Positions 1 through 8,099 of a stretch of DNA of 64,000 nucleotides are shown here, in pieces. This DNA is from Nannocystis sp. Lineage in GTDB: Bacteria > Myxococcota_A > Polyangia > Nannocystales > Nannocystaceae. Each line of letters starts with the position of its first letter. Within the stretch, counting starts at the first letter, position 1. The notes under the pieces were generated by a model. That model was given only the letters and a program-made list of their open reading frames with translations, searched no databases and was not told the origin of the DNA. The DNA is taken from positions 434,001 through 498,000 of the forward strand of contig NZ_JADJNN010000004.1 in assembly GCF_016714285.1 (NCBI RefSeq). Direction: 5' to 3'. Position numbers and translations under genes: made by a program.

Positions 1-907
1 GGCGAGCGCCGCCGTGATGTCCCGAAGGCCCTCGTCACCCTCGTCGACTCCTGCCTCGAGGTCAACCCCGCCGACCGCCCGCAGTCGGCCCGCGAATTCC
101 TGCAGCGCCTCGAGGAGGTCATCCGCGTCCTCCCGGCCGACGGCGACCCCTCCGACATCAGCTCCGACACCTCGCTCGTCGGCGTGCCCCTGCCCGCCCC
201 ACGCGGCAACTCCGGGGCCTCGCGCAAGCCCTCCGGCCCCAAGCTGGGCGCCAAGCTGGGCCCGGTCCCGCTGCCGCACCCGGTCCCCCCAGTCACCCTC
301 CCCTTACGGCGATCCCAAGCGCCTGCTCGGCATCGGCGCCATCGCCCTCGCCGCCGTCGCGCTGCTGTACGTCGCCTTCTCGGGCGGCCCCGGCGAGGAC
401 CCGACCAAGCTGGCGAGCAACACCTCGCAGGGTCAGCCGCCCGAGCCCCCGACGAAGGAGCCCACGCCGCCGGTGAAGGTCGACCCGATCAAGAAGATCG
501 TGCCGCCGCTCGACCCGACCAAGCTCGACCCGACCAAGCTCGACCCGACCAAGCTCGACCCGACGAAGACCGACCCCACCAAGCTCGAGCCCGGCGAGAC
601 CGACCCCAACAAGAAGGGCGTCGAGGTCCCGCCGGTCAAGCCCAAGCTCGACCCGGCCAGCGAGCAGTGCAAGAAGACCCGCGAGAAGGTCGGCACGGCC
701 CGCAACGCCCTCAACTTCCACGACATGCTGCGCCTCCTCAACGACAAGGGCTGCTGGCAGTCGAAGGGCGAGCACGGCAAGCTGAAGACCCTCGCGTACA
801 AGGAGCTCGGCAAGTTCCGCGAGTGCGCCGCGGCGGGCCGCGGCAACACCGACCCCGAGGTGGTCAAGTGGGTCCGCCTCTGTGAGAAGCGGGCCGAGTC
901 GGGCTGA
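1..907 (+). CDS. Ser/Thr protein kinase C-terminal part, 5'-truncated, with apparent frameshift
   Basis: The gene enters from the left edge. In frame 1 the first ~170 bases read as the end of a Hanks-type kinase domain: a helix with the typical NPADRP motif followed by SAREFLQRLEEV. A Pro-rich juxtamembrane linker follows. From about base 302 the plausible protein continues in frame 2: one transmembrane helix (about bases 322-378), a Lys/Pro-rich linker with four to five DPTKL repeats, and a C-terminal extracytoplasmic domain with three Cys, ending at TGA 905-907. The frame change lies between about 240 and 303, where C runs occur (C6 at 285-290, C4 at 300-303), so it may be a sequencing indel or a real frameshift. 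The membrane topology, with kinase inside and sensor outside, is typical of myxobacterial receptor kinases. The substrate is unknown. Confidence 0.75.
   Translation, partial: ASAAVMSRRPSSPSSTPASRSTPPTARSRPANSCSASRRSSASSRPTATPPTSAPTPRSSACPCPPHAATPGPRASPPAPSWAPSWARSRCRTRSPQSPSPYGDPKRLLGIGAIALAAVALLYVAFSGGPGEDPTKLASNTSQGQPPEPPTKEPTPPVKVDPIKKIVPPLDPTKLDPTKLDPTKLDPTKTDPTKLEPGETDPNKKGVEVPPVKPKLDPASEQCKKTREKVGTARNALNFHDMLRLLNDKGCWQSKGEHGKLKTLAYKELGKFRECAAAGRGNTDPEVVKWVRLCEKRAESG
509..568 (+). repeat. 15-bp tandem repeat encoding LDPTK
   Basis: Four nearly identical 15-base units (ctcgacccgaccaag) run in frame through the linker of the truncated kinase and encode LDPTK repeats; degenerate units follow to about 600. 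The unit length is a multiple of three, so copy-number change keeps the frame. Confidence 0.85.
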
Positions 908-1144
908 CGCTCACGGCCCGCGCTGTCGACCGGGCCCACGCGCAGCAACTTGCACATGCGACGGTCGCGCTCGCTAGCGCGCCCAAGACCCCCCTACCTG
1001 GCTGATCTGGCCGGGATCAGGGCCGTGGGCGGGGGTGGACGCCGCCCCGACGAGCGGGCATCATGCGTGCCGGTTTCGCTTCGCGGCCTCCGGGCCGTCT
1101 CTCGCTCGGCCCGCGCCGCAGCCGCCCAGGTGGTCTCGCAGCCC

Positions 1145-2212
1145 ATGTTCGTCGCCACTACCCTCGCCCTCTCGCTCGCACTGTCGCCTGTCACCACGCT
1201 GGCCCAGAGCGGCCAGCACGTGTGGGCTGGGCCGCGGGCCCACGCGTGGATGGCAGCAGCGCCGGCTGGGGCCGGGCCCGCCGGGACGCCCGGCAAGTGC
1301 GACAAGCTCGAGTTCCGGGCCGTCCTGCAGGTCGACACCACGAGCCTCGCGGACGACGCCGAGGGCGTCGGCAGCCGCACCCGCGCCAAGGCCGAGCAGG
1401 CCATGCAGAGCTTCGACGTCCTGGTCGGCACGGACGCGGCGCGCCTGCCCGTCATCGTCGTCAAGGTCGTGCCCATCACCGGCGAGGACGAGGGCTTCAG
1501 CTTCACGATCGACATCAACCACGCCGCCGAGAAGCCGATCCGCGACGGCAGCTCGGTCGGCGAGTGCAAGCTGTGCACCGAGAGCGAGCTGCTGGAGAAG
1601 GTGTCCGGCTCGACCCGCGCCCTGATGCCCAAGCTGCGCGGCTACATCGCCGACTTCAACAACAAGGCCTGCGAGGTCGCGCCGCCCCCGGAGTGCGAGG
1701 CCAACGCGCAGTGCAAGGACCCGAACCTCCCGATCTGCCACCGGATCGAGAAGCGCTGCGTCGCCGATCTGAGCCCCGGTTGCAAGCTCGACGCCGACTG
1801 CGTCAAGAGCCCCGTCGGACCCTACTGCAGCACCGACAGCCACAAGTGCGTCGCCAGCCTCGCCGCCCCGCCGCCGACCGGCATGAACGGCAAGCAGAAG
1901 GCCGGCATCGGCCTGATGATCGCCGGCGCGGTCGGTGTGGGCGTGGGCGTCGGACTGGTCGTCCGCAAGCCGCAGGTGCCCGACGCGATGATGGCCTGGG
2001 ACACCCGGGAGACGCAAAAGCCCGGCTACGCGGTGCTCGCCGTCGGCGGCGCGGCGCTGGTCACCGGTGTCGTCCTGTTCGTGCTCGGACGCCGCCAGGC
2101 GAGCAAGCAGCTCAGCCGCCTGAGCCCGATGGTCGACCTCGCGGGCACGGGGGCGAGCGCGGGGGCTGCTCGTTCGGGGGCCTACGGCCTCAGCTGGTCG
2201 ACCCGCTTCTAA
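1145..2212 (+). CDS. Secreted Cys-rich protein with two C-terminal membrane helices
   Basis: 355 residues from the ATG at 1145. This start is preferred to the earlier in-frame ATG at 950 because it begins a clean signal peptide (MFVATTLALSLALSPVTTLAQ), while the upstream part has arbitrary composition. A ~120-residue domain of unknown fold follows, then two short Cys modules (CEANAQCKDPNLPIC and CKLDADCVKSPVGPYC) of the kind common in myxobacterial surface proteins. Next come a Gly/Val-rich helix (GIGLMIAGAVGVGVGVGLVV) and a second helix (AVLAVGGAALVTGVVLFVLG). It ends in an aromatic-terminated tail (LSWSTRF). No Shine-Dalgarno sequence is clear. I recognise no family. It probably is a cell-envelope protein of the same style as the lipoproteins downstream. 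Confidence 0.7.
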   Translation: MFVATTLALSLALSPVTTLAQSGQHVWAGPRAHAWMAAAPAGAGPAGTPGKCDKLEFRAVLQVDTTSLADDAEGVGSRTRAKAEQAMQSFDVLVGTDAARLPVIVVKVVPITGEDEGFSFTIDINHAAEKPIRDGSSVGECKLCTESELLEKVSGSTRALMPKLRGYIADFNNKACEVAPPPECEANAQCKDPNLPICHRIEKRCVADLSPGCKLDADCVKSPVGPYCSTDSHKCVASLAAPPPTGMNGKQKAGIGLMIAGAVGVGVGVGLVVRKPQVPDAMMAWDTRETQKPGYAVLAVGGAALVTGVVLFVLGRRQASKQLSRLSPMVDLAGTGASAGAARSGAYGLSWSTRF

Positions 2213-2295
2213 AGTCACTCCGGCGGGCCTTCTCCCGCACCTTGTGCCACCCGGGCCGCGCCGCCCGTTTATGCCATTCTAGCGAGCCTACTGCC

Positions 2296-3990
2296 ATGCG
2301 ATCGACTTGGACCAAGACGTTGAAGCACCGCATCGGTTCGGCCGGTTCGGCCCCCACCCTCGCGCGCGCGTTGGCTCTGGCCGGCTCGCTCGCCGGACTC
2401 GCCGGCTGCCTCGTGACCAACAAGAATCACTGCGGCCTCAACCAGGGCGCCTGCGGCGACGGCCTGATGTGCAGCGTGTGCGCCGTCGACAACAACGGCT
2501 GCGTCCAGCCCGACGAGATCGTCGACGCCGCCTGCATGTTCGGCGGCGAGACCACCAGCGGCCCAACCACCGCGACCGAGCCGCTCACCAGCTCGACCTC
2601 CCCGACCACCACCGAGAGCACCGTCGACCCCACCGGGACCACCACCGCGGTCAGCCCGACCACCACCAGCGACACGACCACCGACGACACGGTCACCACC
2701 GAGGACCCCACCCTCACCGGCAGCGAGACCACCGTCGGCCCGGACTGCATGGGCGACGTCGTCGGCAACCCGATGTGCGGTGGCGACCTGCCCTACTGCA
2801 TCGACCTGAAGTGCGTCGGCTGCATGGGCCAGAACTGCGGCCTCATCGAGCCTGGCAAGCCCGCCTGCGAGGAGACCTCCGGGCTGTGCGTCGAGTGCCT
2901 CCAGCACAGCGACTGCCTCAACGACGACAAGCCCGCCTGCGACAAGGACACCGCGACCTGCAAGGCCTGCAGCGATCACGACGAGTGCCCCGCCACCGCC
3001 TGCGACCTTGAGACCGGCATGTGCCTGCCCGAGTCGTGCGTGTTCTACGTCGACCTGACCAAGAGCGGCGAGTTCCCCTGCGACGACGCCGGCGCCGGCA
3101 CGACCCAGCAGACCCCGCTGTGCACGCTGCAGAAGGCCGCGACCCTGCTGCAAGTGGACAAGCCCTGCACCATCAAGGTCAAGGCCGGCACCCAATTCCA
3201 GACCGCACCGACCATCATCCCGGCCGGCAACATCACCGTGGCGATCATCCACTACGGCAACACCCTGCCCTCACTGCAGGTCCCCATGGACCCCGCGCTC
3301 ACGGTCCAGGCCGGCAACCGGGTGTACATGCGCCGCATCGCCATCACCAACTCGCCGCCGACCGCCAACCCGGCGATCGAGTGCACCGGCGCCGCGCTGT
3401 GGCTCGACAACCAGCGCATCTCCAACACCCGCACCGCGCTGCACGCCCTCGACTGCAAGGTCCACGTGCGCCAGAGCATCATCTTCGGCCACACCTTCGG
3501 CGGCCTCGACATCCAGGGCACCGACATCAACAAGGCCCAGCTGTGGCTCGAGAACAGCTACATCACCTCGATGATGAGCAGCATCTTCGGCGCGGTCCGC
3601 TTGATCGGCGCCGTCAAGGCCGACGTGCTCTACAGCACCATCGCCCTGGTCAAGAGCGTCGTCCCCCCCTTCGAGTGCATCGGCGGCTTCTCCGGCACGA
3701 TCAACGTCCGCAACTCGGCGGTCATCGGCCCCGACCCGCGCTTCGGCGCCGGGTGCATGGGCAAGGTCACCATCACCACCACGTACGAGTCGACCGAGTC
3801 GATGCAGCCGGAGCTGATCGGCACCTTCTCCACGTTCAACGGCGGGCAGCTCCAGGCCAAGATCGACGGGCCGCTGACCGACGGCGCAGTCTGGAAGACC
3901 GGCGACCCGAAGGTTGACCAGGACGGTACGCCGCGGCCCAAGGTCGACGGCGCCGCCGACTACGCAGGCGCAGACCGCCCGGTCCGCTGA
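2296..3990 (+). CDS. Surface lipoprotein, beta-helix type (paralogue 1 of 5)
   Basis: 564 residues, starting at the ATG that opens a signal peptide with lipobox LAGC (Cys38). A 65-residue Thr/Ser-rich linker (about residues 95-160) follows a short Cys-rich stretch. A Cys-rich module with repeated CxxCxxxxxC patterns runs to about residue 240, with an LYVD-like beta-strand start (VFYVDLTKSGEFPC). The rest has the hydrophobic-strand periodicity of a right-handed parallel beta-helix (repeats such as IECTGAALWLDNQRISN and NSYITS). It ends with DGTPRPKVDGAADYAGADRP, the signature shared by all five paralogues. Likely anchored in the outer membrane and displayed outside. The ligand is unknown. Distant resemblance to pectate-lyase-like folds does not imply enzymatic activity. 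Confidence 0.8.
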   Translation: MRSTWTKTLKHRIGSAGSAPTLARALALAGSLAGLAGCLVTNKNHCGLNQGACGDGLMCSVCAVDNNGCVQPDEIVDAACMFGGETTSGPTTATEPLTSSTSPTTTESTVDPTGTTTAVSPTTTSDTTTDDTVTTEDPTLTGSETTVGPDCMGDVVGNPMCGGDLPYCIDLKCVGCMGQNCGLIEPGKPACEETSGLCVECLQHSDCLNDDKPACDKDTATCKACSDHDECPATACDLETGMCLPESCVFYVDLTKSGEFPCDDAGAGTTQQTPLCTLQKAATLLQVDKPCTIKVKAGTQFQTAPTIIPAGNITVAIIHYGNTLPSLQVPMDPALTVQAGNRVYMRRIAITNSPPTANPAIECTGAALWLDNQRISNTRTALHALDCKVHVRQSIIFGHTFGGLDIQGTDINKAQLWLENSYITSMMSSIFGAVRLIGAVKADVLYSTIALVKSVVPPFECIGGFSGTINVRNSAVIGPDPRFGAGCMGKVTITTTYESTESMQPELIGTFSTFNGGQLQAKIDGPLTDGAVWKTGDPKVDQDGTPRPKVDGAADYAGADRPVR

Positions 3991-4023
3991 GCTCGCTGGG
4001 CTCCTCCGGCCAGGGCCGACAGG

Positions 4024-4067
4024 CCCAGATGTCGCCCAGATGTCGCCCAGATGTCGCCCAGATATGG
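4024..4067. repeat. 11-bp tandem repeat, four copies
   Basis: Four head-to-tail copies of cccagatgtcg (the last one altered to cccagatatgg) lie just downstream of paralogue 1. The 11-bp period is not a multiple of three, consistent with a non-coding location. Confidence 0.85.
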
Positions 4068-4259
4068 CCCCACCGCTGGCCCACAGATCTGGCCGTCTGT
4101 TCAGAGACACGGACACAGCGGCGACGACCGCGTACATGTAGTCAGCGATCGTCGCTGTACATAGTGTCATCCAGTTCACAGAGCTTGCACATCCAAAGGC
4201 TCGCCGAATTGCTTCTGGCGCTTATCCCGACCCGGGTCCCGGCCGAGGCGCGGAGGCGG

Positions 4260-4288
4260 TTGTCTCCGCCGGAGGGCTCAGCGATACT
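4260..4288 (+). promoter_or_regulatory. Putative promoter, near-leaderless start of paralogue 2
   Basis: TTGTCT (4260-4265), 17 bp, then GATACT (4283-4288), only 9 nt before the ATG at 4298. Transcription would begin at or next to the start codon. Similar arrangements precede paralogues 3 and 4, which supports the assignment. Confidence 0.45.
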
Positions 4289-4297
4289 GGCGTGGTG

Positions 4298-6025
4298 ATG
4301 CCTCTCGCTCGCCCTCGCCTCGCGGTCGTCGCCTCGCTCCTGATGGCCGCCTGCCCAACCGTCGGCATGGGCACCGGTGACGACTCACAGACCGAGACCG
4401 CGCTGCAGACCACCGACGATCCGTCGGGTACCACCCAGACCTGCCCGATCGGCTCGGAGGGCTGCGCGTGTACGGGCGGGGGCGGCTGCGACCTCGGGCT
4501 CACATGCAACCTTCAGACGATGATCTGCGAGGCGGGCGGGGGCACGAGCGCGAGCGACACCACCGGCGATCCACCGGAAACAAGCATCGCCAACACCGAC
4601 CCGGGCCACACCAACACCAGCACCGGGGACACGGCGGCGCCCGAGTGCACCGCAAAGGGCGACGGCAAGGAGAGCGCCGAGTGCGTGGCGATCGACGCCA
4701 ACCGCCCCTTCTGCGTCGACGACGCCTGTGTGCCCTGCGGCGAGCTGGCGATGGACGCCTGCAAGCTCGGCACCGGCGCGGCCCGCCCGCTGTGCCTCGA
4801 GAGCGGCGCCTGCGGCCAGTGCGACGTCGCGGCGGCGGTCGACGCCGGCCAGTGCAGCGAGGAGATGCCCCACTGCAACCTCGACAACAACATGTGCGAG
4901 GGCTGCCTCGAGCACAGCGAGTGCCCGGCGACCGCCTGCAAGGTCGCGGCCCGCAAGTGCTTCCCGACCGACAACGTCCTCTACGTGCGCCAGGGCTCGC
5001 TCAAGCTGAAGTGCTCCGACAAGCCCGGCATGGGCGGCTCCAAGGACCTGCCCTACTGCGACTTCGCGCTCGCCGCCGCCGCCGCCCAGCTGGGCGGCTT
5101 CAACAGCGACTACACCTTCGTGCAGATGGGCAACGACGACGCGCTCGGTTACCCCGGCGCGGTCAACATCACCGGCGGCGACGGGGCGGTCTCCTACGCC
5201 TTCGTGCACGAGCTCGGCACCCCCTTCGACAAGCACACCCAGCTGATCGGCATCGGCCCGATGGTCACCGTGCCGAACAACGTCACGCTCTACATCAACA
5301 ACTTCGGCATCGTCGTCGAGAACGGTCAGGCCGACTCCTCGATCGGCGTCTCGTGCAGCGACGGCGCGGTGTGGCTCGACGACTCGCGGGTGCACCACGC
5401 CCGCGGCCCGGGCATCCGCTCGAACAACTGTGACATCCACCTGCGCCGCACCTCGGTCGCGTTCGGCAGCACCGAGGGCATCGACATGACCGGCGGCTCG
5501 CTGCACACGGTCAACAGCTTCATCTCCACCAACCTCTCCAAGCCGAACCTCGGCGGCGGCGGCCTGCACCTCCGCGCCGGCGCGACCGTCGACATGCTCT
5601 ACACGACCATCGCCGACAACAGCAACGAGGCCGGCAAGAACCTCGGCGACTCGATCCACTGCGACGACAAGGTCTCGATCAAGCTGCGCAACTCGATCCT
5701 CGCCCGCCGCCCGACCGGCGCCAACCCCAGCATCGTCTGCCCGGGCAGCACGCTCAACGTCACCTGGTCCGTCATCGACAGCAACCTCGATCTCGTCGAC
5801 GGCAACAACAACAGCAAGTTCGCCGCCGAGGACCTGCTGATGGCGCTGGTCCTCGACAACAACTTCGGCGTGTTCCGCATCAAGGACAGCGCCGCCGGTG
5901 AAGAGTACTTCTGGATGGCCGCCCAGTGGAACACCGGCGACCCCCACTACGACTACGACATGAACAAGCGCAACGCCGTCCCCGGCGGCCTCGACTACGC
6001 CGGCGGCGACGTCTACTCCAACTGA
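4298..6025 (+). CDS. Surface lipoprotein, beta-helix type (paralogue 2 of 5)
   Basis: 575 residues. The ATG at 4298 is chosen over two GTG codons directly before it because it lies 9 nt after a promoter-like GATACT. Signal peptide with lipobox MAAC (Cys19), then Ser/Thr-rich sequence interrupted by a CACTGGGGCDLGLTC-type Cys module, a second Thr linker (GDPPETSIANTDPGHTNTSTGD), and a Cys-rich module of about 130 residues. The beta-helix-like domain starts at VLYVRQG and carries short strands such as VWLDDSRVHHARGPGIRSNN. The C-terminus GGLDYAGGDVYSN is a diverged form of the DYAGAD signature in the other four copies. Likely an outer-membrane-anchored surface protein of unknown function. Confidence 0.8.
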   Translation: MPLARPRLAVVASLLMAACPTVGMGTGDDSQTETALQTTDDPSGTTQTCPIGSEGCACTGGGGCDLGLTCNLQTMICEAGGGTSASDTTGDPPETSIANTDPGHTNTSTGDTAAPECTAKGDGKESAECVAIDANRPFCVDDACVPCGELAMDACKLGTGAARPLCLESGACGQCDVAAAVDAGQCSEEMPHCNLDNNMCEGCLEHSECPATACKVAARKCFPTDNVLYVRQGSLKLKCSDKPGMGGSKDLPYCDFALAAAAAQLGGFNSDYTFVQMGNDDALGYPGAVNITGGDGAVSYAFVHELGTPFDKHTQLIGIGPMVTVPNNVTLYINNFGIVVENGQADSSIGVSCSDGAVWLDDSRVHHARGPGIRSNNCDIHLRRTSVAFGSTEGIDMTGGSLHTVNSFISTNLSKPNLGGGGLHLRAGATVDMLYTTIADNSNEAGKNLGDSIHCDDKVSIKLRNSILARRPTGANPSIVCPGSTLNVTWSVIDSNLDLVDGNNNSKFAAEDLLMALVLDNNFGVFRIKDSAAGEEYFWMAAQWNTGDPHYDYDMNKRNAVPGGLDYAGGDVYSN

Positions 6026-6382
6026 CCCGGCTGGCCCATCGCCAGGGTTTCGGCGAGCCTTCGCCGCGGCTTGCACACCGACGAGCGCTGGGTGGCGCGG
6101 GTGGCGGCCCATCGCCACGACATCGCCAGGCCCTTCGCCGCTGCCAGCGATCGCCTGTCGCGGCCGCGATCCGTCGCTCGTGGCGCGTGACCTGGCGTGT
6201 CGCCGCGTCGCCGGACTGCGGACTGCGGGCCTGGACGGGGCGCCCGCTGGCCGCACGCGGGCGCGGCCACGCGATGCCTGGACGAGGGCGCTTGCGCGCA
6301 TCTGCTGTGCCCGAGCTTGCACGGCCAGCGCGCGGAAGGTTGCATTGATTGTTGCGCGGCGCTTCTGGAATACTGCCGCGTG
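6026..6382. other. Intergenic region before paralogue 3
   Basis: 357 bases without a credible gene: the open frames here have no start context and arbitrary Arg/Ala-rich composition. GC content stays high until about 6335, where a short AT-richer stretch carries the promoter-like elements of paralogue 3. I see no terminator hairpin with a T tract. Confidence 0.6.
6345..6374 (+). promoter_or_regulatory. Putative promoter of paralogue 3
   Basis: TTGATT (6345-6350), 18 bp, AATACT (6369-6374). The ATG at 6383 follows after only 8 nt, so the transcript would be leaderless or nearly so. The GGAATACTGC core is shared with the site before paralogue 5. Confidence 0.5.
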
Positions 6383-7954
6383 ATGCGAATTCCCCTGATT
6401 CTCTGCGGTCTAGGGCTCTGTGTCGGGATCCTGGCAGGCGGGGCCTGTCAGCCCGCCGACGGGCAACACACCGATGCGGGGACCACCGAGGGGAGCGAGA
6501 CTGGCTGTACGCCCGGTTTCGCGAACTGCGCCTGCGCCGACGGCGAAAGCTGCGAGCCGGGCCTGCGCTGCGCCTCGCAGCACTGTGTGCCCGACGATTC
6601 GGTGACGACCTCCGACACGCACCCGCCGGTGACGACCACCAACGACACCGGTGACACGGGGGTGCAGACCACGACCAGCGGGGACTCGACGGGAGCCTCG
6701 GAGACTGGGACCAGCGAGTGCAACGCCGCGACGCCGCTCGACCCGGCCTGCACCGACCCCGCGCTGCCGTACTGCGGCCCGGACGGCAGCTGCGTCCCCT
6801 GCGGCGCGATCGACTGCGGGGTCGTGACGCCCGCTACCCCGAGCTGCGACGCCGCCTCCGGCAAGTGCGTGCAGTGCACGGCCGCGGCCCACGAGGCCTG
6901 CGGCGGCGCCACCCCGATCTGCGACGCCGCGACCGCGAAGTGCGTCGGCTGCACCCGCCACGACCAGTGCGACAGCAAGGCCTGTCAGCTCAAGACCGGC
7001 GCCTGCTTCGAGCAGGTGCTCTACGTCGACCGCGGACTGCCCTGCGACGGCGCCGACGGCTCGATGGAGCTGCCGTTTTGCGAGATCAACGACGCCGTCG
7101 CCAAGATCGGCGCCGGCGATCCGACCGCCGTGCTCGTCAAGGCCAACGCGATCGCGTACTCGGAGCAGATCCAGGTCGCCGCCGAACGCACCCTGGCGAT
7201 CGTCCGCCTCGGCAGCGGCACCGCCAAGCTCGAGGTCGGCGCGCTCGACTCGCTGGTGGTCAACGACAACTCCGTCGTCTATCTCGACCAGCTGCAGATC
7301 AGCAAGGGCGACGTCAGCAAGGGCATCTTCTGCAACGGCGGCTCGATGTGGATCGACCGCACGCAGATCGTCGACCGCAAGGGCCTCGGCGTCGAGGGCC
7401 TGAACTGCGCGCTGCGGCTCCGGCAGTCGCGCATCTACCTCAACCTCGGCGGCGGGCTCAAGCTCACCGGCGGCAGCGTCTACCTCGAGAACAGCTTCAT
7501 CGTCAGCAACGGCGGCTCCTTCGCGGCGGTGTCGGGGGTCGTGCTGAGCAACGGCGCGACCCTCAACGGGCTGTACACCACGCTGGCCGACAACGACGGC
7601 AAGGCCGGCGTCGAGGACTCCCTCGACTGCAGCAACGCTGGACCGGTGACGCTGCGCAACGCGATCCTGTTCGGGCAGAGCGCCGCGACTTCGGTCGACT
7701 GCGCCAACGCCACGGCGATCCGCAGCGTCGTCGACGCGATGGCGCTGAAGGGCGCCGACACCCAGCTCATCGACGCCCTCGACCCGGCGTGGTTCGTCAG
7801 CCCAGAGACGGGCAACTTCCAGATCAAGGCCGGCATGCCGTTCGAGGACGTGGCCGTGTGGATGACCGGCGATCCGCTCGTCGACTACGACGGCGACCCG
7901 CGACCCAAAGCCGATGGGGACCCCGACTACGCGGGCGCCGATCGCCCGAAGTGA
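6383..7954 (+). CDS. Surface lipoprotein, beta-helix type (paralogue 3 of 5)
   Basis: 523 residues from the ATG at 6383, placed 8 nt after an AATACT element. Signal peptide MRIPLILCGLGLCVGILAGGAC gives a lipobox-like Cys22; the -3 position is Gly, so the box is not ideal. A Cys module (GFANCACADGESCEPGLRC) precedes a Thr-rich linker. About 100 residues of Cys pairs follow, then VLYVDRGLPCDGADGSMELPFC, a segment closely matching paralogue 5. Beta-helix-like repeats include MWIDRTQIVDRKGLGVEG and SVYLENSFIVSNGG. It ends DYDGDPRPKADGDPDYAGADRP. The close match of domain order with its neighbours points to tandem gene duplication. Confidence 0.8.
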   Translation: MRIPLILCGLGLCVGILAGGACQPADGQHTDAGTTEGSETGCTPGFANCACADGESCEPGLRCASQHCVPDDSVTTSDTHPPVTTTNDTGDTGVQTTTSGDSTGASETGTSECNAATPLDPACTDPALPYCGPDGSCVPCGAIDCGVVTPATPSCDAASGKCVQCTAAAHEACGGATPICDAATAKCVGCTRHDQCDSKACQLKTGACFEQVLYVDRGLPCDGADGSMELPFCEINDAVAKIGAGDPTAVLVKANAIAYSEQIQVAAERTLAIVRLGSGTAKLEVGALDSLVVNDNSVVYLDQLQISKGDVSKGIFCNGGSMWIDRTQIVDRKGLGVEGLNCALRLRQSRIYLNLGGGLKLTGGSVYLENSFIVSNGGSFAAVSGVVLSNGATLNGLYTTLADNDGKAGVEDSLDCSNAGPVTLRNAILFGQSAATSVDCANATAIRSVVDAMALKGADTQLIDALDPAWFVSPETGNFQIKAGMPFEDVAVWMTGDPLVDYDGDPRPKADGDPDYAGADRPK

Positions 7955-8060
7955 TCGATCCGCGGCCCTGCCGAGGACGTGTTCACGCGCGCTGGACCCG
8001 CGCCGCGAGCTCGCGTGCATGCACGCGCGCTCGCGCGCTCACGCCGTCCTTGCGGCCGCA

Positions 8061-8090
8061 TTGTAAGGCTGTGGGCCTTCGGGCAATACT
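8061..8090 (+). promoter_or_regulatory. Putative promoter of paralogue 4
   Basis: TTGTAA (8061-8066), 18 bp, AATACT (8085-8090), then the ATG at 8100 after 9 nt. Same spacing and position relative to the start codon as for paralogue 3, again predicting a leaderless message. Confidence 0.5.
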
Positions 8091-8099
8091 TGCCCCATC

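Larger units (their letters stand above)
3991..4297. other. Intergenic region with 11-bp tandem repeat and inverted repeat
   Basis: No gene is visible in these 307 bases. They contain an 11-bp direct repeat (4024-4067), an imperfect inverted repeat around 4133-4163 (atgtagtcagcga / tcgctgtacata, which could form a hairpin or bind a dimeric protein), and a promoter-like pair just before the next gene. Confidence 0.6.

Noticed and set aside
4385..6322. A 645-codon open frame on the minus strand opposite paralogue 2, and similar long frames opposite valS, rpsA and the kinases.
   Set aside because: High GC leaves few stop codons; these frames have Arg/Ala/Val-rich, featureless sequence and mirror real genes with proper domains.
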